From the NCBI GenBank assembly GCA_964471325.1, contig CAYYFL010000009.1, positions 19,175 through 83,174 of the forward strand: a stretch of 64,000 nt of DNA. Reading direction: 5' to 3'. The notes under the pieces were generated by a model. The model made no database searches and was not told the origin of the DNA. It worked only from the letters and a program-made list of their open reading frames with translations. This document shows, one piece after another, positions 23,744 through 32,533 of the stretch. The stretch's first letter is position 1. Every line of letters starts with the position of its first letter. This DNA comes from Velamenicoccus sp964471325. GTDB taxonomy: Bacteria > Omnitrophota > Gorgyraeia > Velamenicoccales > Velamenicoccaceae. The translations under genes were made by a program, and so were the position numbers.

Positions 23744-24670
23744 ATGTCTCTGCATCATCATGAACATGCCTTTCATGCCCTGACGGGAGAAAAGGGTTAT
23801 GTACGCACCGTCAGGCGGATCCTTGCTTTTATCCTGGGGTTGAACTGGTTGGTGGCAATCCTGAAATTGGTCTTTGGCTACATGATCAACAGCACCAGCA
23901 TGGTCGCCGACGGATATCATTCCTTTGCGGACGGCGCTTCCAATATCGTCGGCCTCCTGGGCATGAGGATGGCCGGGCAGCCCATGGACGAAGACCATCC
24001 TTACGGCCACAAGAAGTACGAGACCCTTGCTTCGCTTGTCATCGCTTTCCTTTTGTTTCTGGTTTGCCTGAATCTTATCCACAGCGGCTGGGAGAGGCTG
24101 CGGACGAAGAGTGTGCCGGAAGTCAATGTCTGGAGTTTCGCCGTTCTCGGCTTGACGATGCTGATCAATACGGCCGTCATGTTCTATGAGAGCCGCCGCG
24201 GCCGCGCCCTCGGCAGCGATATCCTTGTCGCGGATGCCATGCATACGCGGGCGGACCTTTTGACATCCTGTTCCGTCGCCGTCGCCCTGATCGGCGTCAA
24301 GATCGGATTTCCCATCCTGGATCCTCTTGTGGCCATGGTCATCGCCGTTTTTATCGCCATTTCGGGTCTGGAGATTCTCAAGGGATCCTCGGCCATCTTG
24401 TGCGATACGGCGGCCATCGATCGCCGCGCCATCGAACGCCTCGTGATGGCGATCCCCGATGTCAAAAAATGCCACAAGATCAGGACGCGCGGCCGCCACG
24501 ACGATATTTTTATCGACCTGCATGTCTTGGTGGATGATAACATGAAGGTGGTCCGGGCCCATGACCTGACCGTCAAGATTGAGGATCTTATTAAAAAGGA
24601 ATTTTGCGGAGTCAGCGATATCGTCGTTCATGTCGAGCCTTTGAGCAGCGAAGCGCATCACGATGATTGA
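23744..24670 (+). CDS. Cation diffusion facilitator (CDF) family efflux protein
   Basis: The protein has 308 residues, six transmembrane helices and a cytosolic C-terminal domain. The transport site is H-x3-D in both TM2 (DGYHSFADGASN) and TM5 (DAMHTRADLLTS), typical of Zn-type CDFs. The His-rich N-terminus (MSLHHHEHAFH) and C-terminal HVEPLSSEAHHDD would bind metal. It exports divalent cations using the proton gradient. Its stop overlaps the TTG start of the ccdA gene. Confidence 0.92.
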   Translation: MSLHHHEHAFHALTGEKGYVRTVRRILAFILGLNWLVAILKLVFGYMINSTSMVADGYHSFADGASNIVGLLGMRMAGQPMDEDHPYGHKKYETLASLVIAFLLFLVCLNLIHSGWERLRTKSVPEVNVWSFAVLGLTMLINTAVMFYESRRGRALGSDILVADAMHTRADLLTSCSVAVALIGVKIGFPILDPLVAMVIAVFIAISGLEILKGSSAILCDTAAIDRRAIERLVMAIPDVKKCHKIRTRGRHDDIFIDLHVLVDDNMKVVRAHDLTVKIEDLIKKEFCGVSDIVVHVEPLSSEAHHDD

Positions 24671-25389
24671 CGGTGGATAGAATTTCTCTCGCCATAGCGT
24701 TCGGCGCCGGTTTATTGTCTTTTTTGAATCCCTGCGTTTTGCCTCTTGTTCCCGGTTTCCTGGGATATCTTTCCGGCGTTTCCTTAGCACAAACCTCTGC
24801 GGGGCGCCGCAGGATTTTTTTATGCTCCTGTTTTTTTGTGCTGGGGTTCGCCTCGGTTTTTGCCCTCCTCGGCGTCTTGCTCAATACCGTCCTTCAGCAG
24901 GTCTCTTTTGCGGCCAAAGAATGGCTGGGGCGTATCGGCGGCATCATCATTATTGTTTTCGGCCTGAATCTTCTGGGGCTTCTGGAGATTCCTTGGCTCC
25001 AGAGAGAGCATGGGGTCCGGCTGAGAAGAGGGGTTCAGATGTCTCCCTATGTTTTTTCCTTTGTGTTCGGAGCGGCTTTTGCGGTCGGCTGGACCCCATG
25101 CGTCGGAGCCATCCTGGGCAGCATCCTGGCCCTGGCCGCCAGCCGGCCGGCGGCAAGCTTCTGGCTTTTGCTCGGCTATGCCTTGGGGTTGGGAGTGCCT
25201 TTTCTTTTAACGGGGCTTTTCGCATCTTTTACCGCGAAGCTGATCGGCGGCATGAACCGGCATCTTGGCATCATCAACCGGTTGACAGGTATTTTTTTGA
25301 TTCTTCTGGGCATCCTTGTTTTTACGGATAATCTGGCGGCCTTCGTGAGCGGCACATTCATGAATCGGGAACTGTTGAGGCAGATATGA
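24667..25389 (+). CDS. ccdA: Cytochrome c biogenesis protein CcdA
   Basis: The protein has 240 residues and six transmembrane helices. The redox cysteines are in NPCVLPLVPGFLGYLSG (TM1) and GWTPCVGAILG (TM4). It carries reductant from cytosolic thioredoxin across the membrane to extracytoplasmic thiol proteins. TTG 24667 overlaps the previous stop; GTG 24673 is an alternative start. The adjacent, ATGA-coupled gene encodes the likely acceptor. Confidence 0.92.
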   Translation: MTVDRISLAIAFGAGLLSFLNPCVLPLVPGFLGYLSGVSLAQTSAGRRRIFLCSCFFVLGFASVFALLGVLLNTVLQQVSFAAKEWLGRIGGIIIIVFGLNLLGLLEIPWLQREHGVRLRRGVQMSPYVFSFVFGAAFAVGWTPCVGAILGSILALAASRPAASFWLLLGYALGLGVPFLLTGLFASFTAKLIGGMNRHLGIINRLTGIFLILLGILVFTDNLAAFVSGTFMNRELLRQI

Positions 25390-26543
25390 CGAAGAAGCCC
25401 TTCTTGTTGTTCGTTGTGGTCGTGGCAATCGGTGCGGCTATCTATCTTCTGGAAGCCCGCAAGCAAAAAGAAACGGCCGGCGTCCCTGCGTCTGTCGTCG
25501 TCAGCCAGGAGATCGCACTGCCTGCCGCGCAAGGGATTGCGAATACCAGGCGGATCGTGGAGAAGAAAATGAAATATGAACGCGCCAAAGAATTCATTTC
25601 ACCCGATGGTACCATCAATACGGAGCCATTTCGTCTTGCCGATGCGATCGGCAAAAAAGTCATTCTTATCGATTTCTGGACCTACAGTTGTATCAATTGC
25701 CAGAGGACACTGCCGTATTTGACCGCATGGGACGCCAAATACGGACCCGAAGGACTCCTGATCATCGGCGTGCACGCCCCGGAATTCGGTTTTGAAAAGA
25801 TGTATGACAATGTCGCCGCGGCCGTCAAGAAGGCGGGTATCCATTATCCGGTGATCCTGGACAATGCCCATGCCAATATGCGCCTTTACGATACCCTTTA
25901 CTGGCCCACGGAATACCTGATCGATATCGACGGCTTCATCGTTTATAAACATGTGGGCGAAGGCGGCTACGGCCAGACTGAACAGGTGATCCGTCGCCTC
26001 CTGGAAGAACGCCGGCGTATCCTCCATGCGGCGGGGGCCGCGCCTCCTGGTGTTCTTGTCCGGCCCCGGGGGGTTGAGGAAGTTGATTTCGGTTCGATCG
26101 GCACGCCGGAGATCTATCTTGGGGCGGAGACGACGCGTGGTAACTTCGGCAGCCCTGAAGGATTTGAACAGGGCAAGGCCATCCGCTATGTCTTGCCGGA
26201 TACGCTGGCGCCTAACCAGGTCTATCTGGAAGGGGAGTGGTTCAATGATGCCGATCATCTCCGTTTGCGGTCGGCCACAGGGAAGATCGTCCTCATCTAT
26301 AAGGCCAAGTCCGTCAATCTCGTCGCCGGGGCCCCTGGAGCCGGTGCGAGGCTCATGATTAAGGTAGACGGCAGATATATCGATCAGTCGTATAGCTGCG
26401 AAGACGTGGGGGATGGGGGCATGGTTAAGGTTTCCGGTCATGATATGTACCACATTATCTGCGGTCCGGCATATGGCCAGCACAAGCTCGAGGTCGAGGT
26501 GGACGGACCTGGTTTGTCGATCTACGCCTTTACCTTCGGATAG
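25386..26543 (+). CDS. Membrane-anchored thioredoxin-like protein (DipZ C-terminal type)
   Basis: The protein has 385 residues. An N-terminal anchor (about 5-22) precedes a TlpA/DipZ thioredoxin domain with WTYSCINCQRTLPY (CxxC as CINC, about 105) and the cis-Pro-like WPTEYLID. The C-terminal half (from about 225) is a beta-sandwich resembling the carbohydrate-binding-like tail of DipZ proteins. In many actinobacterial DipZ proteins the CcdA part and this part are one polypeptide; here they are two coupled genes. It would receive electrons from CcdA and reduce extracytoplasmic disulfides. Confidence 0.87.
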   Translation: MTKKPFLLFVVVVAIGAAIYLLEARKQKETAGVPASVVVSQEIALPAAQGIANTRRIVEKKMKYERAKEFISPDGTINTEPFRLADAIGKKVILIDFWTYSCINCQRTLPYLTAWDAKYGPEGLLIIGVHAPEFGFEKMYDNVAAAVKKAGIHYPVILDNAHANMRLYDTLYWPTEYLIDIDGFIVYKHVGEGGYGQTEQVIRRLLEERRRILHAAGAAPPGVLVRPRGVEEVDFGSIGTPEIYLGAETTRGNFGSPEGFEQGKAIRYVLPDTLAPNQVYLEGEWFNDADHLRLRSATGKIVLIYKAKSVNLVAGAPGAGARLMIKVDGRYIDQSYSCEDVGDGGMVKVSGHDMYHIICGPAYGQHKLEVEVDGPGLSIYAFTFG

Positions 26544-26614
26544 GTCTGGAGCTCGCCGGAAAAAGCCGGGGTGATTCTACGGGTTTTCGACTGATTTTAA
26601 GCGCCACATTCACC

Positions 26615-26643
26615 TTGCCATTTGCCGTAAAGCACGTTATGAT
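26615..26643 (+). promoter_or_regulatory. Promoter of the histidine kinase gene
   Basis: TTGCCA (26615-26620), 17 bp, TATGAT (26638-26643). The leader of about 20 nt has no obvious Shine-Dalgarno. Confidence 0.6.
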
Positions 26644-26669
26644 AGAAATGTTTCCTATCGATTGTCCCT

Positions 26670-28922
26670 ATGTCTGAAAAATCAGCGCTATACAAAGAAG
26701 TCTTCAAGTCCTTCTTCCTCGCCTTCAAAAGGCTTTCGCTCTATGTCTCCCAGCATTCCCTGTCCCGCGAAACTTTGCACAGCCTTTTTTCCATCTTCGA
26801 TGCGATTCTTAAGGAAAAGACAGAGATAGTTTTTGCCGCAGGCCCCCAGGGCGGCCAGATGCTTCTGAATGAGGAGCCGATGGACGCAGATGTCTTGGGG
26901 GTCCGGGAGATTTACGACCGATTCGTGAGCTTTGGGCTTGAAGCTGTTGTTTTCTTGCGGGGAGTGGAACCCGGCGAGTTAACTGATTTTATCAAGGCAT
27001 TGGCGTCTCCTAGGGATACGGATACCGGCGAGGGCCGTTCGACGCCGGCGGTCCTGTTGAGCGGCTCCAGGCATATTCAGGTCTGCAAGCTGTCTCCTAA
27101 GAGATTGCGTGAGGCAGGCGCGGTGCTTTCCGATGTGCGGCCCGAAGGCCAGACGGAGTCTGAGGGGGTGGCCGGGCATATCCAGGATTTCTTGAGCGGC
27201 AGGAGGGGAGATTTGTCGCAGCCCCCCGAAGGCATTTTTGAGAACCTTGAGCGGGATCCGGGGTCCATCGCCGATGCGGTCATCCGGAGCGCCAAAGAGA
27301 CCGGGAATTTTGAGGCCGTCATCAAGAAATTCATCGCCTGGATGGCCGAACATATCGCGCCCATTATCCTGAAACGTAAGCCGGATCCGTCTGGTTTTAT
27401 GGAGCGTGTCTTCGATTCATTTCGCAAGAAAAATACGGTTTTTATTTTTTTGACTGCCGAAGATGCGATCCGGTCATGCAGAGACGATATCAAGATGGCC
27501 ATGGCGTTTTATGCGTTTTCGTCTTTTGAAAGCACGCCCGGAGAGTCTGTCGGTTTGGGGGTTCGCATCTTCAACGAAGAGAGGGATGGGGAGAGGCTGC
27601 TGCCTAGGCTCCAGGAGTATTTCGTGGGGCGCGGGGCGGCCCGCGACAAGGCCGCCTTGTTCGTCGAAAAGCTTAAGGCGGAACTTGCCCAGGACAAGGA
27701 AGTGGCCGTTTCCAAGAAGAGGCTTGACAGGCTTATGCGGATAGCCGAAAGGTTCGACGAGGAGCTTGAGAAAGAAGTTCGCCGGGAAACGGAAGATCTG
27801 ACCTCTCTTAATAAGAGACTGGCCGATGAGAAAGAGAGGACAGATGCCATTATGCGCCATGTGGCCGAGGGCGTTGTTGTCGTTGACCGGGAAGGCCGCA
27901 TCGTGATGATGAACCCGGCGGCCGAGAAGCTCCTTGACAGCCGGGCCAAGGAGTCTCTCGGCAGGTATCTCGTCCAGAGTTTGAAAAATGAGCATCTTTT
28001 GGCCGTCGCCAAAGATCTGGACTCCGAAAGGGGGACCCAGCTGACGAAGGAGATCGAGCTCGACAGTAAAGATGAGACGACTAAAAAAGTCCTTAGGGCG
28101 TCCACGGCTGTCGTCGAGAACGAGGATGGCGATACCGTCGGGATGGTGTCGGTTTTGAGCGATATCACGCACGAGAAACAGATTGAGGAGATCAAGTCGC
28201 AATTTGTCTCCCTAGTGACACACGAACTGCGCACGCCTGTGGTGGCGATCCAGAAGTCCCTGGAACTTATTGACAGCGGCGTCACCGGTGCCATCAATGA
28301 CGACCAGAAGCGGTTTCTGGCCATCTCCAAGCTCAACCTGGCGCGTCTCAACAGTCTCATCAACGATCTTCTGGATATGTCCAAGCTTGAAGCCGGCAAA
28401 TTTGTCCTTCTGCCGTCTTCTTTCGATATCCGGGGCGTCATCCAGGAGGTCAAGGTGTCTCTTTCAAGTTGGGTGAGCGACAAAGAGATCGTGTTGAAGA
28501 TCGACCTGCCGGAGGCGTCTGTGACGGTCAATGCGGACAGGGACCGCATGGTGCAGGTCATGGTGAACCTTGTCGGCAACGCTTTGAAGTTCACGCCGAA
28601 AAAAGGGGAAGTCCATATCAAGCTCAAGCCTTTGGATCTGAAAGAAAAGATATGCCAGGAGCCGTGCGTGGAAATTGCGGTCCATGATTCTGGCATCGGC
28701 ATCGACCCGAAAGATTTCAAGAGGATATTTAACAAATTCGAACAGGTCAGCCTCGTTTCGCCTGTCGGCACAGGCGGAACGGGATTGGGTTTGTCCATTG
28801 CCAAAGAGATCATCAATCTTCACGGGGGAGATATCTGGGTGGAGAGCCAGATCGGTCACGGCAGCACGTTCACCTTTGTCATCCCCAGGGCGTTCCGCGG
28901 AGGGAAAATAGATGTCCAATAA
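26670..28922 (+). CDS. Sensor histidine kinase with PAS domain
   Basis: The protein has 750 residues and no transmembrane segment, so it is probably cytosolic. Residues 1-140 resemble the N-terminal region seen before regulatory domains in deltaproteobacterial-type proteins (SLYVSQHS, LLNEEPM, FVSFGLEAVVFLRGVEPGEL). Residues 150-390 are unassigned and end in a coiled coil. PAS is about 390-500 (GVVVVDREGRIVMMNPAAEK), HisKA has FVSLVTHELRTPV (His518), and HATPase_c has NLVGNALKF, DSGIGID and GTGLGLSIAKEI. It overlaps the receiver fusion gene by 11 bp and is its presumed partner. Confidence 0.9.
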   Translation: MSEKSALYKEVFKSFFLAFKRLSLYVSQHSLSRETLHSLFSIFDAILKEKTEIVFAAGPQGGQMLLNEEPMDADVLGVREIYDRFVSFGLEAVVFLRGVEPGELTDFIKALASPRDTDTGEGRSTPAVLLSGSRHIQVCKLSPKRLREAGAVLSDVRPEGQTESEGVAGHIQDFLSGRRGDLSQPPEGIFENLERDPGSIADAVIRSAKETGNFEAVIKKFIAWMAEHIAPIILKRKPDPSGFMERVFDSFRKKNTVFIFLTAEDAIRSCRDDIKMAMAFYAFSSFESTPGESVGLGVRIFNEERDGERLLPRLQEYFVGRGAARDKAALFVEKLKAELAQDKEVAVSKKRLDRLMRIAERFDEELEKEVRRETEDLTSLNKRLADEKERTDAIMRHVAEGVVVVDREGRIVMMNPAAEKLLDSRAKESLGRYLVQSLKNEHLLAVAKDLDSERGTQLTKEIELDSKDETTKKVLRASTAVVENEDGDTVGMVSVLSDITHEKQIEEIKSQFVSLVTHELRTPVVAIQKSLELIDSGVTGAINDDQKRFLAISKLNLARLNSLINDLLDMSKLEAGKFVLLPSSFDIRGVIQEVKVSLSSWVSDKEIVLKIDLPEASVTVNADRDRMVQVMVNLVGNALKFTPKKGEVHIKLKPLDLKEKICQEPCVEIAVHDSGIGIDPKDFKRIFNKFEQVSLVSPVGTGGTGLGLSIAKEIINLHGGDIWVESQIGHGSTFTFVIPRAFRGGKIDVQ

Positions 28923-29805
28923 GCCGATGAACCAGCCCCAGGATTCCAAGAGCGACTTTTACATCATGATCGTCGATGACGAGAAGGATTTTCTCGATTC
29001 GATCAGGTACTGGTTTACCTCTCAGGGGTACCGTATCGAGGCCTTCATGTCCGGCGCCGAGGCCATTGAAATGATCAAGAGCAAGAAACCGGGGATCGTT
29101 TTCCTCAATCTGCAGATGCCCCATCAGGAGGGTATCGAGACGCTGAGGGCGATCAGGAAAGTGGATGACCGGCTTCCCGTGGTTATGCTTTCGGCGTTCG
29201 GCGAGGAAGAGATGAGTGTGGACGCCTATAAGCTCGGCGTCAACGGGTTTTTTGACAAATCGAGTAATTTTTACAAGGCCGAGCATCTGATCAATACCCT
29301 TGTGCGGGTGATCGCTCGCCGGCATGGGGCATCGTCTCATCCTATTGTCCCCCGGATGTCCATGAAACGCCGCCTTCTCTGGGCGTTGATAGGTTTCCTG
29401 GCGGTTTGCAGTCTTGTGCTATTCGCGGCCCAAAGACAGGCCTTGCCGCAGGTGTGTTTTGGGCCCAGCGTTTGTCTGCGCGTGGAGGTGGCCGACACTG
29501 ATACCGCGAGGCAAAAAGGCCTGATGTACCGGCATTTTCTGCCGCAGGACCGCGGGATGCTTTTTGTTTTTTCTCAGGAGGGCATATGGGGGTTCTGGAT
29601 GAAGAACACGAGGATTCCGCTGGATATTATCTGGATGGATTCTTTGGGCAGGATCGTCGATCTGGCACGCAATGTCGAGCCCCCCGGTCTCGGCCAGCCG
29701 CCCGTTCTTAGCAACAGTCACCCCGCCAGATATGTCCTTGAGGCCAATGCCGGGTTTGCCGATCGCAACAAGATCGCCGTCGGGGATCGGGCGGAGATTC
29801 GTTAA
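28912..29805 (+). CDS. Receiver-TM-DUF192 fusion protein lacking the phospho-Asp
   Basis: The protein has 297 residues. Residues 16-135 form a receiver domain with IVDDEKDF (acidic pair 22-23), MLSAFG (Ser94) and FFDKS (Lys116). The phospho-accepting Asp is replaced by Asn66 in VFLNLQMP (codon AAT). Residues 153-172 are a transmembrane helix. Residues 180-297 are a DUF192 domain (GLMYRHFLPQDRGMLFVF, WMKNTRIPLDIIWMD), which is normally exported. The frame is continuous; an ATG at 29356 could start DUF192 alone but has no Shine-Dalgarno. The receiver would stay in the cytosol and DUF192 outside. Its start overlaps the kinase gene. Confidence 0.85.
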   Translation: MSNKPMNQPQDSKSDFYIMIVDDEKDFLDSIRYWFTSQGYRIEAFMSGAEAIEMIKSKKPGIVFLNLQMPHQEGIETLRAIRKVDDRLPVVMLSAFGEEEMSVDAYKLGVNGFFDKSSNFYKAEHLINTLVRVIARRHGASSHPIVPRMSMKRRLLWALIGFLAVCSLVLFAAQRQALPQVCFGPSVCLRVEVADTDTARQKGLMYRHFLPQDRGMLFVFSQEGIWGFWMKNTRIPLDIIWMDSLGRIVDLARNVEPPGLGQPPVLSNSHPARYVLEANAGFADRNKIAVGDRAEIR

Positions 29806-29810
29806 AAGAA

Positions 29811-29842
29811 TTATCAGAGCTAAGCTCTGATAATGATAATTT
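29811..29842 (+). terminator. Terminator after the receiver fusion gene
   Basis: TTATCAGAGC/GCTCTGATAA with loop TAA, then TGATAATTTTTA. The half-sites recur in the REP-like palindromes on both sides of the transposase. Confidence 0.8.
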
Positions 29843-29851
29843 TTATCCCGC

Positions 29852-29927
29852 ACGTTCAACTTTCCTCTCAGACTATTTTAATCAGAGCTTAGCTCTGTGT
29901 TTAAGATAGTCGGCCGCATTTGAACGT
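29852..29927. repeat. REP-like compound palindrome upstream of the transposase
   Basis: Nested arms: ACGTTCAA/TTGAACGT outside, GACTATTTTAA/TTAAGATAGTC next, TCAGAGCT/AGCTCTG at the centre. It lies 31 bp before a REP-associated transposase gene and is AT-richer than the flanks, as expected for its substrate. Confidence 0.8.
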
Positions 29928-29958
29928 CCCTCTTACTTCTAATCAATAAGGAGTTACC

Positions 29959-30624
29959 ATGAGAAAGCTCAAATTGGTTACGGGGGAGTATTATCATATT
30001 TATAACAGGGGCGTGGAGAAGAGGAGTATATTTCTTGATTATTCAGATCACAGAAGGTTTTTGGTTTCTTTGGAAAAGTTGAATCAAGAGGGGCCCGTTT
30101 CGAATTTTAGACTTAAGATGGAAAACGTTCCAGCGCCATCTAAAGCAAACGCTCCTAAGTTAGTTGATATAATTTGTTATTGCTTGATGCCTAATCACTT
30201 CCATCTGCTTGTGAGACAAGCGATCCCGGATGGCGTATCGCATTTCATGCATAAGATAGGTACAAGTTATACCAACTATTTTAATAAAAAATATGAGCGA
30301 GACGGAGCATTATTTCAGGGTACGTATAGAATAAAACACATCGAAGGGGATGATTATCTATTGCATGTCAGTCGGTATATCCATTTGAATCCGCTAGGAT
30401 TAATTAGTGTTGCAGAGACAGGAACAGATTGGCAAGCATTAGAAAAATATCCATGGTCTAGTCTGAGGTATTATATTTATGACAGTAGACATTATGGCAA
30501 AAATGTGAAGATCAACATAGAAAACGTTATTGTGATGAATCAGTTTCAAAGCAGGGATCAATATCGAGCTTTTGTAAAAAGTCCTATCGATGAGCAAATG
30601 ATGACGAATTTAAAGATCGATTGA
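29959..30624 (+). CDS. REP-associated tyrosine transposase (RAYT, IS200-like Y1)
   Basis: The protein has 221 residues. YHIYNRGVEKRSIFLD is the N-terminal RAYT motif; YCLMPNHFHLLVRQ contains the HUH metal-binding motif (HFH). The catalytic Tyr region is SYTNYFNKKYERDGALFQGT, followed by HVSRYIHLNPLGL. It nicks single-stranded palindromes and is thought to spread REP elements. AAGGAG precedes the ATG. Base composition is visibly AT-richer than all neighbours, pointing to acquisition from elsewhere. It is flanked by related palindromes at 29811-29927 and 30639-30657. Confidence 0.92.
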   Translation: MRKLKLVTGEYYHIYNRGVEKRSIFLDYSDHRRFLVSLEKLNQEGPVSNFRLKMENVPAPSKANAPKLVDIICYCLMPNHFHLLVRQAIPDGVSHFMHKIGTSYTNYFNKKYERDGALFQGTYRIKHIEGDDYLLHVSRYIHLNPLGLISVAETGTDWQALEKYPWSSLRYYIYDSRHYGKNVKINIENVIVMNQFQSRDQYRAFVKSPIDEQMMTNLKID

Positions 30625-30638
30625 CCCCGTTACCTTTT

Positions 30639-30657
30639 ATCAGAGCTTAGCTCCGAT
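30639..30657. repeat. Palindrome downstream of the transposase, covering a stop codon
   Basis: ATCAGAGCTTAGCTCCGAT repeats the core of the upstream REP-like palindromes. On the minus strand it encodes the last residues and the TAA stop of the helicase gene. Confidence 0.75.
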
Positions 30658-32527
30658 CCCGCAATTGTTTTTCCGCATCTACCTCGCCGCGATTGATGAG
30701 GCGGATGGCCTGTTCGATCTTTTCTTTCATCTCCGCCGGCAGGTTCTTGATGTCGCGCATCTCGTTCAAGATCTGCAGGCCCATGCGGAAATACCTGATA
30801 ATCTCTCCTTCGTCCGTATCCGTCAGCGTCGCCACTCGTCCGAAGTCTTCGCCTTTCATCCATGCTTCCATCGCCGGCGAAAGGTGCCACCAGAGCTTTT
30901 TGGAGACGGGATAAATCCTGTATCTTTGCTCTTTGGCGCGCAGGGCTTCGTAGAGTTTGTCGCTTGACTGTTTGATCTGACGGCATCCTTGGGGCAGGCG
31001 GAGAGGAGGCTGCTGGTATTTTCTCGGTTCGAAGACGGCCGCGGCCGCAAGCATCCCCAGGCTTGCGACGTCCAGAGACTGCAGGATGCGTTTGTCGTAG
31101 AGCTCGGAAATGATCAACTCATAGCCGTAGATCGCCTTGGCAAAATTTCCTTTGTCCGTCAGGGAGTTGTCTTGGATGAAGCCGAGCTCCTTGAGCAGGT
31201 TCATTTTCGCCGCCAGGAGCCGCGCGGCTTCTTTTTGTTCATTTTTGCGCGAGCCGTAGAAGTGAAACGAGAGCGGGTAGATGTCCAGGATCCTATCTTT
31301 GAGCTGTCCAAAAAGATTCAGGAGCGTCGCGTAGGATGTATTGAACTGGCTTCTGACTTCCTCCGGCCGTCCAAAGACGATGCGCCGCACCTCCTCGGAT
31401 CTGATCTTGGCGGGATGGATGCGGCAGTAGACGAATCCTTCCTTGTCTATGCCGCGCCGGCCGGCGCGGCCGGCCATCTGGTAGAAATCCCTTGTTTTGA
31501 GGTTACGGGCATAGCGGCCGTAGATTTTTCTCAAGTCATCGAAGATCACCGAACGGCTCGGCATGTTGATGCCGAGGGCGAACGTTTCTGTGGTGAAGAT
31601 GAGCTTCAAGAGGTGGCTGGTGAAAAGTTGTTCGACGACTTCTTTGAGCGTCGGCAGCATCCCGGCGTGATGGAAGGCGATGCCGCGCCGCACGAGAGGG
31701 AAGATATCTTTGGCGGATGTGTTATCCTGGAGGCCGTATTTCCGGCAGAGGGAGCCAAAGAGTTCCGTGATCCGCGTTTCTTCCCCGGGCGTCAGAAAAC
31801 GGCGGCCGCGTAATTCATACGCCAACTCTTCCGTTTTTCTCCTGCTGAAAGCAAAATAGATCGCAGGCAGCCCTCCCTGGGATTCCAGGCGCTCGATCAG
31901 GGTGTCGAGCCGGTTGGGTCTGCCGGGATGGCAGGCGGCGGCGTCAATCTTGTCCGTGACGCGGTCATGGCACTGAAAGAAGATATGCAGAGGGACGGGC
32001 CGGTCGTTTTCGATGACGATCCTGACGTCTTTGTGATGGATGGTCTTGAGCCAGGAGGCAAACGCGTCGATATTGGGGATCGTCGCGGAGAGTCCGAGAA
32101 AATTCATGTGTTCCGGCAGGAGGATCAGGGATTCTTCCCAGACGGTGCCGCGTTCTGGATTGTCGATATAATGGATCTCGTCGTAAATGACCCAGGAGTA
32201 TTGTTTGAGCGATCCGGGGTCGTCGAGGATCCTGTTGCGGAATATCTCCGTCGTCATGATGAGGACGGGCGCGTGCGGGTTGATGGAGATGTCGCCGGTC
32301 ACGATGCCGATGGCGTCGCCATAGAGCCGGCGGAAGTCCCTGAATTTCTGGTTGGAGAGGGCCTTGATGGGCGCCGTGTAGACGACGCCTTTCTGTTCGG
32401 CGATGGAGGCGGTGATGACGTGCTCGGCAATAGCTGTTTTTCCTGCGCCCGTCGGCGCCGAGACGACAACGGAGCAGCCTTGATTGATAGAATCGATGGC
32501 TTCTTTTTGGAAGCGGTCGTAAATCAT
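30647..32527 (-). CDS. Ski2-like DEAD/DEAH-box RNA helicase
   Basis: The protein has 626 residues. Q-motif-like YDRFQKEAID, SAPTGAGKTAIAEH (Walker A), YTAPIKALSNQKFRDF (Ia), YDEIHYID (DEIH, II), LGLSATIPN (III), FTTETFALGINMP (V) and YQMAGRAGRRG (VI) follow the Ski2/Mtr4/HelY order. The C-terminal region from about 400 fits a winged-helix and DSHCT-like bundle. A role in RNA unwinding or decay is inferred from the family. The gene starts at ATG 32527 six bases after a perfect -10 box, and its stop lies in a REP-like palindrome. Confidence 0.88.
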   Translation of the reverse strand: MIYDRFQKEAIDSINQGCSVVVSAPTGAGKTAIAEHVITASIAEQKGVVYTAPIKALSNQKFRDFRRLYGDAIGIVTGDISINPHAPVLIMTTEIFRNRILDDPGSLKQYSWVIYDEIHYIDNPERGTVWEESLILLPEHMNFLGLSATIPNIDAFASWLKTIHHKDVRIVIENDRPVPLHIFFQCHDRVTDKIDAAACHPGRPNRLDTLIERLESQGGLPAIYFAFSRRKTEELAYELRGRRFLTPGEETRITELFGSLCRKYGLQDNTSAKDIFPLVRRGIAFHHAGMLPTLKEVVEQLFTSHLLKLIFTTETFALGINMPSRSVIFDDLRKIYGRYARNLKTRDFYQMAGRAGRRGIDKEGFVYCRIHPAKIRSEEVRRIVFGRPEEVRSQFNTSYATLLNLFGQLKDRILDIYPLSFHFYGSRKNEQKEAARLLAAKMNLLKELGFIQDNSLTDKGNFAKAIYGYELIISELYDKRILQSLDVASLGMLAAAAVFEPRKYQQPPLRLPQGCRQIKQSSDKLYEALRAKEQRYRIYPVSKKLWWHLSPAMEAWMKGEDFGRVATLTDTDEGEIIRYFRMGLQILNEMRDIKNLPAEMKEKIEQAIRLINRGEVDAEKQLRDRS

Positions 32528-32533
32528 AGAGTT

